Shown here one piece after another: positions 36,864-45,525 of a stretch of 45,525 nt of DNA. A program made the position numbers and the translations under genes. Under the pieces are notes generated by a model. That model made no database searches. It worked only from the letters and a program-made list of their open reading frames with translations, and was not told where the DNA came from. The stretch's first letter is position 1. Every line of letters starts with the position of its first letter. The stretch is taken from the NCBI GenBank assembly GCA_945787785.1, contig CALZIO010000017.1:1-45525 (forward strand). The letters are read 5' to 3'. Source of the stretch: an uncultured Chromatiaceae bacterium. Lineage in GTDB: Bacteria; Pseudomonadota; Gammaproteobacteria; Tenderiales; Tenderiaceae.

Positions 36864-37487
36864 ATGTTGTTAAGAACCATCATGTTAGCTTTTTGTTTAA
36901 GTTTTCTTAGTGGCGCCGTCAGTGCTGAACAAGAGGATGACTTGCAAACGTTTTTCAATAGCCTGAACAGCCTCCAAGCCGATTTCACCCAACGTGTCTA
37001 TGGTCCACGGCAAGAATTACTGCAAGACAGTCATGGCAAAGTGATCATCCAGCGGCCGGGAAAATTCCGTTGGGATTACCAGCAACCCTATCAACAACAC
37101 ATTGTCGCTGATGGAACAAAGGTGTGGATGTTTGATGTCGACCTGGAGCAGATTACCATCAAGCCTCAGGATGAAACCATGTCCAATACACCCGCCAGCC
37201 TGTTGAGTGAAGCGGGGCAGTTGAATAAACAATTTGATGTCATAGCGATTATGCGCGAGGGCAAAGACTGGTATGAGTTGATTCCAAAAGATCAGGAGGG
37301 CGGCTATGAGACCTTGTTTGTTGCGATGGAAAATGGGGTCATTAGTGAAATGGAATTAAAAGACAGTTTCGGCCAGTTTACCCGGCTTGAATTCAATAAT
37401 GTCGTCATCAATCAAGACTACAATGCAAGCACCTTTCGGTTAGCGATACCCGAGGGTGTGGATGTGATTGACGAAACAGCGAGATAG
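36864..37487 (+). CDS. lolA: Outer membrane lipoprotein carrier protein LolA
   Basis: A 207-residue canonical LolA with a signal peptide (cleavage near VSA/EQE). Conserved features: [49 protein letters not shown] and the late [10 protein letters not shown]. LolA carries lipoproteins from LolCDE to LolB through the periplasm. The order ftsK-lolA-rarA is conserved. It is the third LolA-fold protein in the window, and the only canonical one. Confidence 0.95.
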   Translation: MLLRTIMLAFCLSFLSGAVSAEQEDDLQTFFNSLNSLQADFTQRVYGPRQELLQDSHGKVIIQRPGKFRWDYQQPYQQHIVADGTKVWMFDVDLEQITIKPQDETMSNTPASLLSEAGQLNKQFDVIAIMREGKDWYELIPKDQEGGYETLFVAMENGVISEMELKDSFGQFTRLEFNNVVINQDYNASTFRLAIPEGVDVIDETAR

Positions 37488-37489
37488 CA

Positions 37490-38815
37490 GTGGCTGATCT
37501 GCTGGATCAAACACACAGCGCCGCTTGGCAGCCCCTGGCCGATCGCATGCGGCCACAAACCCTTGAAGAACTTGCTGGCCAGGAACATCTGTTAGGCCCA
37601 GGCAAGCCATTACGTCAGGCGATCGAGTCAAACCGGCTGCACTCGATGATATTTTGGGGCCCGCCGGGCACAGGTAAAACCACCCTGGCACGCATGTTGG
37701 CCAATTTCGCCAATGCCCAATTTCTCAGTATCTCGGCCGTGCTCGGTGGGGTAAAAGAGATCCGCGCTGCCGTAGAGAAGGCCCAGTATTCCCGTGATGT
37801 CGAAGGCCAACCAACAGTTCTGTTCGTCGATGAGGTGCATCGTTTTAACAAGGCCCAGCAGGATGCCTTTTTGCCCTATGTTGAGGACGGCACTTTCACC
37901 TTTATCGGCGCAACCACTGAAAATCCATCCTTCGAACTAAACAACGCCTTACTTTCGCGCGCACGAGTCTATGTGCTGCGCAGTTTAGGGATAGAGGCAA
38001 TTCGCACCATCATAGAACGGGCCTTGTCTGATCAGGATCGCGGCATCGAAAAAGCGATCAAGATGGATGAAGCGTTGCGTGACCGTCTGGCTGAAGTCGC
38101 TGATGGTGATGCACGTCGCGCCTTGAATTTTCTCGAGATCATGGCCGACCTGGCGGAAGAAGAGTGCATCACCGAAGAGCTGCTGAATGAAGTCTTGCAG
38201 GGGGGCGCACCACGTCGTTTCGACAAGGGCGGTGAAGCCTTTTATGACCAGATCTCCGCCCTGCACAAATCGGTGCGAGGCTCCAGCCCTGATGCAGCCT
38301 TGTACTGGTTTGTGCGCATGGTTGATGGCGGTTGTGACCCACTCTACATCGCCCGGCGTGTGGTAAGAATGGCGAGCGAGGATATAGGCAATGCCGATCC
38401 ACGCGCCCTGGCAATTGGCTTGAATGCCTGGGATGTGCAGGAGCGACTTGGCAGTCCGGAAGGCGAGCTGGCCATCGCGCAGGCGGTAATTTATATGGCT
38501 TGCGCCCCCAAGAGCAATGCCGTCTATATGGCATTTAATAACGCCATGAGTGATGTTAAACAGCATGGATCCTATGAAGTACCAATACACCTGCGTAATG
38601 CACCGACGAAATTGATGAAAGAGCTGGGCTATGGCAAGGCCTATCGTTATGCCCATGATGAGCCAGAGGCCTATGCCGCAGGTGAGGGTTACTTTCCCGA
38701 AGAGATGTCAGGGCGCAATTATTACCAGCCAACACCGCGTGGCTTGGAGGCCAAGATTAGTGAGAAGTTGGCGCATTTAAGAGAGCTGGATAAAAAGGCC
38801 AATAAAGGGCGCTAG
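37490..38815 (+). CDS. rarA: Replication-associated recombination protein A (RarA/MgsA)
   Basis: A 441-residue AAA+ ATPase of the RarA family from GTG 37490, two bases after lolA. Walker [10 protein letters not shown], Walker [18 protein letters not shown] and [20 protein letters not shown] (sensor/arginine finger region) are visible; the C-terminal part, with [20 protein letters not shown], is family-specific. RarA acts at stalled replication forks and helps SSB-coated gaps. Normal length. It ends the ftsK-lolA-rarA operon. Confidence 0.95.
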   Translation: MADLLDQTHSAAWQPLADRMRPQTLEELAGQEHLLGPGKPLRQAIESNRLHSMIFWGPPGTGKTTLARMLANFANAQFLSISAVLGGVKEIRAAVEKAQYSRDVEGQPTVLFVDEVHRFNKAQQDAFLPYVEDGTFTFIGATTENPSFELNNALLSRARVYVLRSLGIEAIRTIIERALSDQDRGIEKAIKMDEALRDRLAEVADGDARRALNFLEIMADLAEEECITEELLNEVLQGGAPRRFDKGGEAFYDQISALHKSVRGSSPDAALYWFVRMVDGGCDPLYIARRVVRMASEDIGNADPRALAIGLNAWDVQERLGSPEGELAIAQAVIYMACAPKSNAVYMAFNNAMSDVKQHGSYEVPIHLRNAPTKLMKELGYGKAYRYAHDEPEAYAAGEGYFPEEMSGRNYYQPTPRGLEAKISEKLAHLRELDKKANKGR

Positions 38816-38919
38816 CCTAATAATGGTACTATAAATTACGATGTAATGATTTGAATTTCCCTCTTCGCCTATGCACCCAAAAAAGCGGGCATAAAGGGAG
38901 AGGTGTAAGGCGAGGCGGT

Positions 38920-39308
38920 ATGATTAATTCCACGCAAAGAGCAAAAAATCTGAGAAAATCTCAAACCGATGCCGAAAATTGCTCTGGCACTGCTTGCGTA
39001 ATAGACAAGTGCAAGGTGCAAAGTTCCGTCGGCAATATGTAATTGGTAATTACATAGTAGATTTTGTTTGTTTGAAACGTAACCTTGTTATAGAGATAGA
39101 TGGAGGGCAGCATATTGAACAAGCTAGCTATGATGAGAAACGTACCTTCTATATTGAACAACAGGGTTTTATTGTCATGCGTTTTTGGAATAATGAAGTT
39201 ATTACTGAGACGGAAGCTGTGTTGGAAGTAATTCGAAATACTTTAATTAATAACCCCTCACCCCAACCCTCTCCCCTTGCAGGAGAGAGGGAGCTGAGTG
39301 AGTGCTAG
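38920..39308 (+). pseudogene. DUF559 (endonuclease-like) gene with a frameshift
   Basis: ATG 38920 opens MINSTQRAKNLRKSQTDAEN, the proper start of DUF559 proteins, but this frame then runs into non-family sequence. The family continues in another frame from 38982 (LWHCLRNRQVQGAKFRRQYV, then DFVCLKRNLVIEIDGGQH and FWNNEV). A one-base loss at about 38979-38981 explains this. The restriction-endonuclease-like E-I-D core is intact. The end of the frame (NPSPQPSPLAGERE) is encoded by a palindromic repeat arm, not by family sequence. A sequencing error is possible. Confidence 0.75.
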
Positions 39309-39378
39309 GTGGCTTATTATGCAGGCAAATTGAGGAAAATTCCCTCTCCCCCTTGGGGGAGAGGGTTAGGGTGAGGGG
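39254..39378. repeat. Long inverted repeat around the end of the DUF559 gene, before crcB
   Basis: The C-rich arm at 39254-39276 (contains CCTCACCCCAACCCTCTCC) is mirrored at 39356-39378 by a G-rich arm with one mismatch over 23 bases; secondary short hairpins (CTCTCC-GGAGAG) occur next to each arm. Such CCCTCACCC elements are dispersed repeats in many proteobacterial genomes. The right arm ends ten bases before the crcB start and its GAGGGGG supplies the likely Shine-Dalgarno. Confidence 0.8.
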
Positions 39379-39388
39379 GTAAGCCACC

Positions 39389-39763
39389 ATGGGTCAAGTA
39401 CTTGCCATTGCTGCCGGCGGAGCCACAGGTGCTTTGTTGCGCTTTTGGATGTCGGGTTGGGTCTACTCAACGCTGGGGCGTGGGTTTCCCTACGGTACCC
39501 TGGTGGTGAATGTATTGGGTTCATTGTTGATTGGCGTCTTATCCGTATTATTGATTGAACGTTTTAGCCTCGGGCCTGAATGGCGTGCGGCAATATTGAT
39601 TGGATTGCTGGGCGGGTTTACAACGTTCTCTACTTTTTCACTGGAAACTTTGAATTTGATTGAGGCGGGCGCACATGCCAAGGCGCTGGTCAACGTCACC
39701 TTGAGCGTGGTGCTGTGCGTAGCAGCAGCCTGGATAGGCGTCATCGCCGGGAGACAGATATGA
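39389..39763 (+). CDS. crcB: Fluoride ion exporter CrcB/Fluc
   Basis: A 124-residue protein with four hydrophobic helices and the Fluc signatures GGATGALLRFW, YGTLVVNVLGSLLIGVL and GLLGGFTTFSTFSLE. It works as a dual-topology dimer channel that lowers cytoplasmic fluoride. Its stop overlaps the following DUF190 start (ATGA), so the two are coupled. No fluoride riboswitch is seen before it. The upstream region is a palindromic repeat whose arm provides the ribosome binding site. Confidence 0.95.
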   Translation: MGQVLAIAAGGATGALLRFWMSGWVYSTLGRGFPYGTLVVNVLGSLLIGVLSVLLIERFSLGPEWRAAILIGLLGGFTTFSTFSLETLNLIEAGAHAKALVNVTLSVVLCVAAAWIGVIAGRQI

Positions 39764-40071
39764 ATATGACTGAAGTCACAATAGTGCGCATCTATCTAAG
39801 CGAAAAGAACAGTCAACTGGGCAACCTGATCAAACGTTTACACGATTGGGAGAAGGTGCGCGGTGTGACGGTGTTTCGGGGCATAAGTGGTTATGGTGAG
39901 AATGGTGCATTGCATACGTCATCATTCACCGATCTCTCATTAGACCTGCCCTTGGTGGTGGAATTTTTTGATGAGCCTGACAAGATTGAAAACATACTGG
40001 AACATTTGGATAACACGATTAAACCGCGTCATATGGTTAAGTGGTCGGCGTGGGTGAATGAAAGTGAATAA
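39760..40071 (+). CDS. DUF190 family PII-like protein paired with crcB
   Basis: A 103-residue protein from ATG 39760 (an earlier in-frame start would lie inside crcB). It shows the DUF190 pattern VRIYLSEKNSQLGNLIKRLH, GVTVFRGISGYGENGALH and PLVVEFFDEPDKIE. DUF190 proteins have a PII-like ferredoxin fold and are frequently encoded with crcB, suggesting a regulatory role in fluoride response. It overlaps crcB by four bases, so stoichiometric production is expected. Confidence 0.9.
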   Translation: MNMTEVTIVRIYLSEKNSQLGNLIKRLHDWEKVRGVTVFRGISGYGENGALHTSSFTDLSLDLPLVVEFFDEPDKIENILEHLDNTIKPRHMVKWSAWVNESE

Positions 40072-40206
40072 ATCCGCTGAAGCCGCGCTGGCGGCGTTGA
40101 ATACAGGCTCAGAATGCTCATTTACTACATGTAAACTCCGCTTCTTCGCCTGCATTCGCCTTGCCATCACTGGCTTGATCGAATTTATTGAACTAGATAA
40201 TTGTAA

Positions 40207-41499
<1,293 letters not shown>

Positions 41500-41699
41500 T
41501 TAAAATTTGAACCGCTTAATCAGTTCGTCCAGGTTCGAAGCGAGCTGATTTAGTGTCTCATTAGCAGTCTGTCCTTGTACCCCAAGTTCGATTGTCCTGT
41601 CTCCCAGATTGCTTATGTTGAGCACACTACTATCTAGCTCACTTGTTACGGCCGTTTGCTCGGTGGCCGATGCTGCGACTTGTTTATTAAGGTCAGATA
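41500..41699 (-). pseudogene. C-terminal stub of a methyl-accepting chemotaxis protein
   Basis: About 66 residues, LNKQVAASATEQTAVTSELD through LNQLASNLDELIKRFKF, match the very end of MCP signalling domains (the last methylation helix and tail). The frame continues 16 residues upstream with unrelated sequence before its first ATG at 41748, and no sensor, HAMP or hairpin tip is present. So it is a 5'-truncated relic lying tail to tail with serS. It may be expressed from nearby but cannot signal. Confidence 0.8.
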
Positions 41700-41771
41700 A
41701 AGTAACGGGGTAATAAGTTGTGCGTGTTAGAATTTCAAAAATCATCAAAAACCAGTGAGTTAGGTGTTTGT

Positions 41772-43163
41772 GTGGATTATTTACCGATTTTTATCAAATT
41801 AAAGGATCAACCGGTGTTAGTGGTTGGTGGTGGGGCGATTGCCGCACGCAAGGTCAGTTTGCTATTGCGGGCCGGTGCTAGCGTCACCCTGGTGGCGCCG
41901 AAGCTGTGCGACAGTCTTGCTAAACAGGCCGGTGAAGGCTTGGTTCAGCATCTGCCAGGTATGTTTGCAGTTGATCAACTAGCAGGGTGTGTGTTGGTGA
42001 TTGCTGCAACAGATGATGCTGATACCAACACTCAGGTCTATGAGTCTGCCAGGCAGCGCAATATTCCAGTTAATGTGGTTGACGCGCCGGAGCTATGTAG
42101 CTTTGTGTTGCCATCGATTATTGATCGTTCGCCGGTAATGGTGGCAGTTTCAACCGGTGGTGCGTCACCGACCCTGGGGCGTTTGTTACGAGCCAGACTC
42201 GAAACTATTATTCCAGCCTCATACGGACGCTTGGCTGAACTGGCACGCCGATTCCGCCAACCTGTTAAGGATCGATTCAAGAGCATGGCACAGCGGCGCC
42301 GATTCTGGGAGGAGGTGATCCAGGGACAAGTGGCCGAATTGGTGTATTCGAATAAAGATCTGCAGGCCGAACAGCTCTTACAGCAGGCCATCGATACTGC
42401 TGATGACAGCCAGTTGGTTAAAGGTGAGGTTTATTTAGTCGGTGCCGGTCCGGGTGATCCAGACCTGTTAACCTTCCGAGCCCTGCGTTTGATGCAGCAA
42501 GCCGACGTGGTGCTGTATGACCGGCTGGTTCCACCTCAAATACTGGATCTGGTCCGGCGTGAAGCGGATCAGATTTATGTCGGAAAAAAGCGCTCGTTTC
42601 ATGCTGTGCGTCAGGAAGAAATCAATCAGCTATTAATTGATCTGGCTAAACAGGGTAAACGCGTGTTGCGTTTGAAGGGGGGCGACCCCTTTATTTTTGG
42701 GCGCGGTGGTGAGGAAATCGCTGGTCTGGCAGACGAAGGGATCGGCTTTCAGGTGGTACCGGGGGTGACTGCCGCAGCTGGATGTGCCAGCTATGCAGGT
42801 ATTCCACTAACTCATCGCGATTATGCCCAGTCGGTGATTTTTGTCACCGGCCAGTTACAAGATGGTACGGTTGATTTGGAGTGGCAAACCTTGGTGCAGC
42901 CGCGCCAGACTGTGGTGGTTTACATGGGCTTGGCGGGGCTTAAGATAATCTGTGACAAATTGATTGAACATGGTGTTTCGCCAACGATGCCCGCCGCCTT
43001 GGTGCAGCAGGGTACCACCCGTTCTCAACGAGTATTTACTGGAACGTTGGATAATCTTCATCAGTTGGTTGCCGAGAATGAAGTTCACGCTCCCACTTTG
43101 CTGATCATCGGCGAAGTTGTTTCTTTGCATGATCGATTGAGCTGGTTTAATCCAAACACCTAA
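41772..43163 (+). CDS. cysG: Siroheme synthase CysG
   Basis: A 463-residue trifunctional enzyme: N-terminal NAD-dependent precorrin-2 dehydrogenase/ferrochelatase ([36 protein letters not shown]) and C-terminal SAM uroporphyrinogen-III methyltransferase ([53 protein letters not shown]). GTG 41772 is chosen since it gives DYLPIFI as in E. coli CysG and has a GGTG upstream; the open frame runs further up to 41718. Siroheme serves sulfite and nitrite reductases. The gene starts just beyond a truncated chemoreceptor gene, so its native promoter may have been replaced. Confidence 0.95.
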   Translation: MDYLPIFIKLKDQPVLVVGGGAIAARKVSLLLRAGASVTLVAPKLCDSLAKQAGEGLVQHLPGMFAVDQLAGCVLVIAATDDADTNTQVYESARQRNIPVNVVDAPELCSFVLPSIIDRSPVMVAVSTGGASPTLGRLLRARLETIIPASYGRLAELARRFRQPVKDRFKSMAQRRRFWEEVIQGQVAELVYSNKDLQAEQLLQQAIDTADDSQLVKGEVYLVGAGPGDPDLLTFRALRLMQQADVVLYDRLVPPQILDLVRREADQIYVGKKRSFHAVRQEEINQLLIDLAKQGKRVLRLKGGDPFIFGRGGEEIAGLADEGIGFQVVPGVTAAAGCASYAGIPLTHRDYAQSVIFVTGQLQDGTVDLEWQTLVQPRQTVVVYMGLAGLKIICDKLIEHGVSPTMPAALVQQGTTRSQRVFTGTLDNLHQLVAENEVHAPTLLIIGEVVSLHDRLSWFNPNT

Positions 43164-43238
43164 GTCCTACTAACTCCTGGACTGCTGATTATTATTAGCT
43201 GGAATGGGGCAGAGCAATAGAATGGAACATTATTGAAT

Positions 43239-43781
43239 ATGATGAATTACCAAGCAGTTATTGATTTCTGGTTTAACGAGATAGACAGCAAACAGTGGTT
43301 TATCAAAGACCGAAATTTCGACCAAACAATTATCGAACGATTTTCAGCTTTGCATACTCAGGTAGCAGCGTGTGAGCTATATGAATGGCGTAAAGAGCCA
43401 CTTGGATGCTTGGCTGAGGTTATCGTATTGGATCAACTCTCACGTAATATTTTTCGCGATCAGTCAGGCGCCTTTGCGACTGATCCCCTGGCTTTAGCGT
43501 TGGCACAAGCGGCAATCAGTCGTGGTGCTGATAAAAATATCGATGCAACTAAATTAGCATTTCTTTATATGCCTTTTATGCACAGCGAATCAAAAATTAT
43601 TCATCAGCGCGCGGTTGAGCTTTTCAGTGCCCCAGGTCTCGAGAATAATTACGATTATGAGTTGAAACATAAGGTTATTATTGATCGTTTTGGTAGATAC
43701 CCGCACCGAAATGCCATTCTGGGCAGAGAATCGACACAAGAAGAGCTCGATTTTCTGCAGCAGTCAGGATCGTCTTTTTAG
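43239..43781 (+). CDS. DUF924 family protein
   Basis: A 180-residue helical protein of the DUF924 family (TPR-like). Conserved pattern: VIDFWFNEIDSKQWFIKDRN, IVLDQLSRNIFRDQSGAFAT and LAFLYMPFMHSESKIIHQRA. Function is unknown. The frame opens at TTG 43233, but ATG 43239 or 43242 is more likely; no strong ribosome site distinguishes them. It stands alone, 75 bases after cysG. Confidence 0.88.
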   Translation: MMNYQAVIDFWFNEIDSKQWFIKDRNFDQTIIERFSALHTQVAACELYEWRKEPLGCLAEVIVLDQLSRNIFRDQSGAFATDPLALALAQAAISRGADKNIDATKLAFLYMPFMHSESKIIHQRAVELFSAPGLENNYDYELKHKVIIDRFGRYPHRNAILGRESTQEELDFLQQSGSSF

Positions 43782-43957
43782 TATGGATCAGTCCACGCTG
43801 GATTCTATTTACTCTTTGATATATTTGCGGCAAACTTGGGCTTACTTTTTTGCCAATAAGGCCGTTGTTATTGGTGGGGTGTCAATCTGATATCGTGGTG
43901 TGGTGAAGCGCGGGCTTTGCCTGTATGAGTTAATGTTTTGAATTTATTGGTAATCTG

Positions 43958-44770
43958 ATGTTCTGTTTTCGTAATACTGCTCTTCTTTTAATTAGTGTTG
44001 GACTTGTGGCTTGTGGTAGTGATGATCCAACCCCTGCATCTTCTTCGATAATCCCCCCAGTTGTTATGAGTGACACAGGGGTGACCACGTGTGCCGACCA
44101 GTTGAACCAGGATTTGCCGTGTCCTGTTGCCACCCATGTAGGCCAGGATGGTGATAAAGGCCGGGATTTTACTGTTAATGATAATAGTGATGGCAGTGCC
44201 GGATTCGATTTCACCAAACTCGATTCGAATGGCCAAGTCTTAGGCGCATCAGCCCCCAGTTGGGATTGTGTACTGGATGATGTGACTGGCCTGATCTGGG
44301 AGGTGAAGACAAAGGCTATAGAAGCCACCACAGATAATGAAATGCTAAGGCTAAATACAAACACCTTTACCTGGTATAACAGCAGCCGGTCGACGGCAAG
44401 TGGAGATGTGGGTGTTGCAAATGGTGGTTCATGTGTCGTTGCCAGCTCATGCGATACTGAAGCTTATGTTACTGCCGTCAATACTGCCAAATTGTGTGGA
44501 TTCACTGATTGGCGTCTGCCCTCGCGCGCGGAGCTGCTTTCAATCGTAGATTTTAGCCAGAATGAACCCGGCCCAATGCTGGATGCTGACTATTTCCCCA
44601 ATGTCCTCAATCCTGATCAAATTAATGGTCTGCATACCGACTGGTATTGGAGCAGCCAGACAGCCGCAGGATATGCAAGATATGGCTGGACGGTAAACTT
44701 CAACTTTGGCGGAACTGCCCAAACAAATAAAAATAGCGTCCAGCACGTGCGTCTTGTGCGAGGAGGTTGA
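43958..44770 (+). CDS. DUF1566 domain lipoprotein
   Basis: A 270-residue predicted lipoprotein with lipobox LVAC (C19) after a hydrophobic stretch; Gly follows, so outer-membrane sorting is likely. A low-complexity Ser/Pro linker follows (PTPASSSIIPP). The DUF1566 (FimH-like, Lcl) domain covers about 100-270: VTGLIWEVKT, FTDWRLPSRAELLSIVDF, DWYWSSQTAAG and VRLVRGG, the family's WRLP and W-S-S signatures. Such domains occur in surface and adhesin-like proteins. It overlaps the frame of the next DUF1566 gene; the two form a pair. Confidence 0.85.
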   Translation: MFCFRNTALLLISVGLVACGSDDPTPASSSIIPPVVMSDTGVTTCADQLNQDLPCPVATHVGQDGDKGRDFTVNDNSDGSAGFDFTKLDSNGQVLGASAPSWDCVLDDVTGLIWEVKTKAIEATTDNEMLRLNTNTFTWYNSSRSTASGDVGVANGGSCVVASSCDTEAYVTAVNTAKLCGFTDWRLPSRAELLSIVDFSQNEPGPMLDADYFPNVLNPDQINGLHTDWYWSSQTAAGYARYGWTVNFNFGGTAQTNKNSVQHVRLVRGG

Positions 44771-44790
44771 TAGTGGAGGTTTATAGCAAA

Positions 44791-45339
44791 ATGTTTCGTT
44801 TGGGATTGGCCTTAATAACGGGCATGATGTCCGCAACTGCCTTTGCAGCACAGACATGCGACGACACCGTTGCTCAAACCACTCCAACGAGCGCATTTAC
44901 CGACAATGGTGACGGCACGGTGACTGATAACTACACCGGCTTGATGTGGAAAAAGTGTGCAGAGGGTTTGAGTGGTAATGATTGTGCGACAGGAGCGGCC
45001 CAAACTTTTACCTGGCAAATGGCTTTGCAGCAAGTAACCACGATCAATGCGGATACGAGCCAGGCATATAACGACTGGCGCCTGCCAAATATAAAAGAGT
45101 TGGCCTCTATCGTTGAGTTGCAATGCGAATCACCCACAGCCAATCTGACCTTGTTTCCTGCAGCACCGGATGATTTTGATGTGAATGCCGCGTTTGTGTG
45201 GTCATCCACGCCATCATCAATCTACCAGGCAGCCCAATCGGCAGGTCGAACGCAAGCCTGGGGAATACGGTTTATTAAAGGTGAAACGGCCAAGGCTGAC
45301 AAAAGTAGCGCAGCGTTTGTGCGCCTAGTAAGGAACTAG
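44791..45339 (+). CDS. DUF1566 domain secreted protein
   Basis: A 182-residue exported protein from ATG 44791, with signal peptide to about residue 20 (TAFA/AQT) and GGAGG upstream. It consists of little more than a DUF1566 domain: FTDNGDGTVTDNYTGLMWKK, YNDWRLPNIKELASIVELQC, AFVWSSTPSS and FVRLVRN. It follows the DUF1566 lipoprotein by 20 bases, so the pair is likely one operon and arose by duplication of the domain. Both have several cysteines (C-D-D, EGLSGNDC) that may form disulfides in the periplasm. Function unknown. Confidence 0.85.
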   Translation: MFRLGLALITGMMSATAFAAQTCDDTVAQTTPTSAFTDNGDGTVTDNYTGLMWKKCAEGLSGNDCATGAAQTFTWQMALQQVTTINADTSQAYNDWRLPNIKELASIVELQCESPTANLTLFPAAPDDFDVNAAFVWSSTPSSIYQAAQSAGRTQAWGIRFIKGETAKADKSSAAFVRLVRN

Positions 45340-45412
45340 GGGCTCAGGATAGAATGGCACTTACTTAAGAGGATTTCACTGAATTTTGTCCCCCCTCCCT
45401 TGACGCACATCG
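45340..45412. other. Intergenic, possible transposon end
   Basis: TGGCACTTACTTAAG at 45355-45369 resembles the termini of IS4-type elements I recall, and precedes the transposase fragment on the minus strand at a suitable distance. The opposite end is outside the window, so this is only a suggestion. Confidence 0.3.
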
Positions 45413-45525
45413 TTACACACAAATCTTGGATTTCCGCATTGCGTTCTGCACCTCGAATGCTAAGGCAAAATCTCGCGCTCTCTGCAATCCAATCCATAAG
45501 GTTTTAGGGCCAGGTTCACTATCGT
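45413..45525 (-). CDS. Transposase C-terminal fragment, IS4-like, cut by window edge
   Basis: Read on the minus strand from the window edge, a frame of 36 codons is open to a stop at 45413-45415: PGPKTLWIGLQRARDFALAF, then EVQNAMRKSKICV. The P-G-P-K-T-x-W-x-G-L-Q-R-x-x-D-F pattern is that of the C-terminus of IS4-superfamily DDE transposases. The rest lies outside the window. Assignment rests on a short match, so it is moderate. Confidence 0.6.
   Translation of the reverse strand, partial: DSEPGPKTLWIGLQRARDFALAFEVQNAMRKSKICV

Noticed and set aside
38851-39042. Separate small protein MNFPLRLC...
   Set aside because: It is the 5' half of the frameshifted DUF559 gene in its original frame plus upstream sequence.
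39309-39388. Fluoride riboswitch before crcB
   Set aside because: The conserved fluoride aptamer elements are absent; the region is the palindromic repeat.

Overview
The window looks like chromosome from a gammaproteobacterium. The best evidence is the right half, which carries the classic block cspD / clpS-clpA / infA / bpt-aat / trxB / ftsK-lolA-rarA / crcB / serS / cysG. Three or more periplasmic c-type cytochrome or thioredoxin-type redox elements, an XpaC-TelA pair, a DUF6279 lipoprotein and a monomeric NADP-isocitrate dehydrogenase suggest a respiratory, possibly chemolithotrophic lineage, but genus and species cannot be read from the sequence. Both window edges cut through transposase genes (IS30-like at the left, IS4-like at the right).

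Layout. 1-961: mobile DNA (IS30 fragment, REP-associated tyrosine transposase). 1352-6561: a tightly packed five-gene operon with a LolA-like periplasmic protein, two MacB/LolC-type permeases, a LolD-type ATPase and an outer-membrane beta-barrel. 6627-9998: two small palindromic repeat elements, an EamA permease, a KefB-type antiporter and a DM13 protein. 10223-13023: a large secreted protein with a Bacteroidetes-style C-terminus, followed by a secreted M23-like peptidase with a coathanger-type C-terminal domain. 13085-14004: a CheX-CheY pair. 14433-17943 (minus): the most unusual part, a three-gene redox module made of a cytochrome c flanked by 21 Asn-Pro-Cys repeats, a pentaheme cytochrome fused to a thioredoxin domain, and a LolA-like protein with two His clusters. 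18196-21213: rhlE, DUF2892, DUF6279 lipoprotein. 21244-25262 (minus): telA, xpaC, a 36-residue membrane peptide not longer than many ORF callers' cut-off, a Crp/Fnr regulator, nudJ and rluE. 25451-43163: housekeeping genes. 43239-45339: DUF924 and two DUF1566 proteins.

How genes work together. ClpS-ClpA with Bpt and Aat form the N-degron pathway: the transferases add Leu/Phe to N-termini, ClpS recognises them, and ClpA unfolds the substrate for ClpP (not in the window). CrcB with DUF190 handles fluoride. CysG makes siroheme. FtsK, RarA and LolA serve chromosome segregation, fork repair and lipoprotein transport. Three LolA-fold proteins occur in one window, one canonical and two paralogous, each of the latter embedded in its own envelope gene cluster.

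Genome wear is visible: a DUF559 gene with a frameshift, a chemoreceptor C-terminal stub in front of cysG, and at least three related palindromic elements sharing an AGCCTCTRATTA-type end. No CRISPR array, tRNA, rRNA or recognisable riboswitch was seen. Promoters could not be called with confidence; the few listed regulatory sites are marked as weak.
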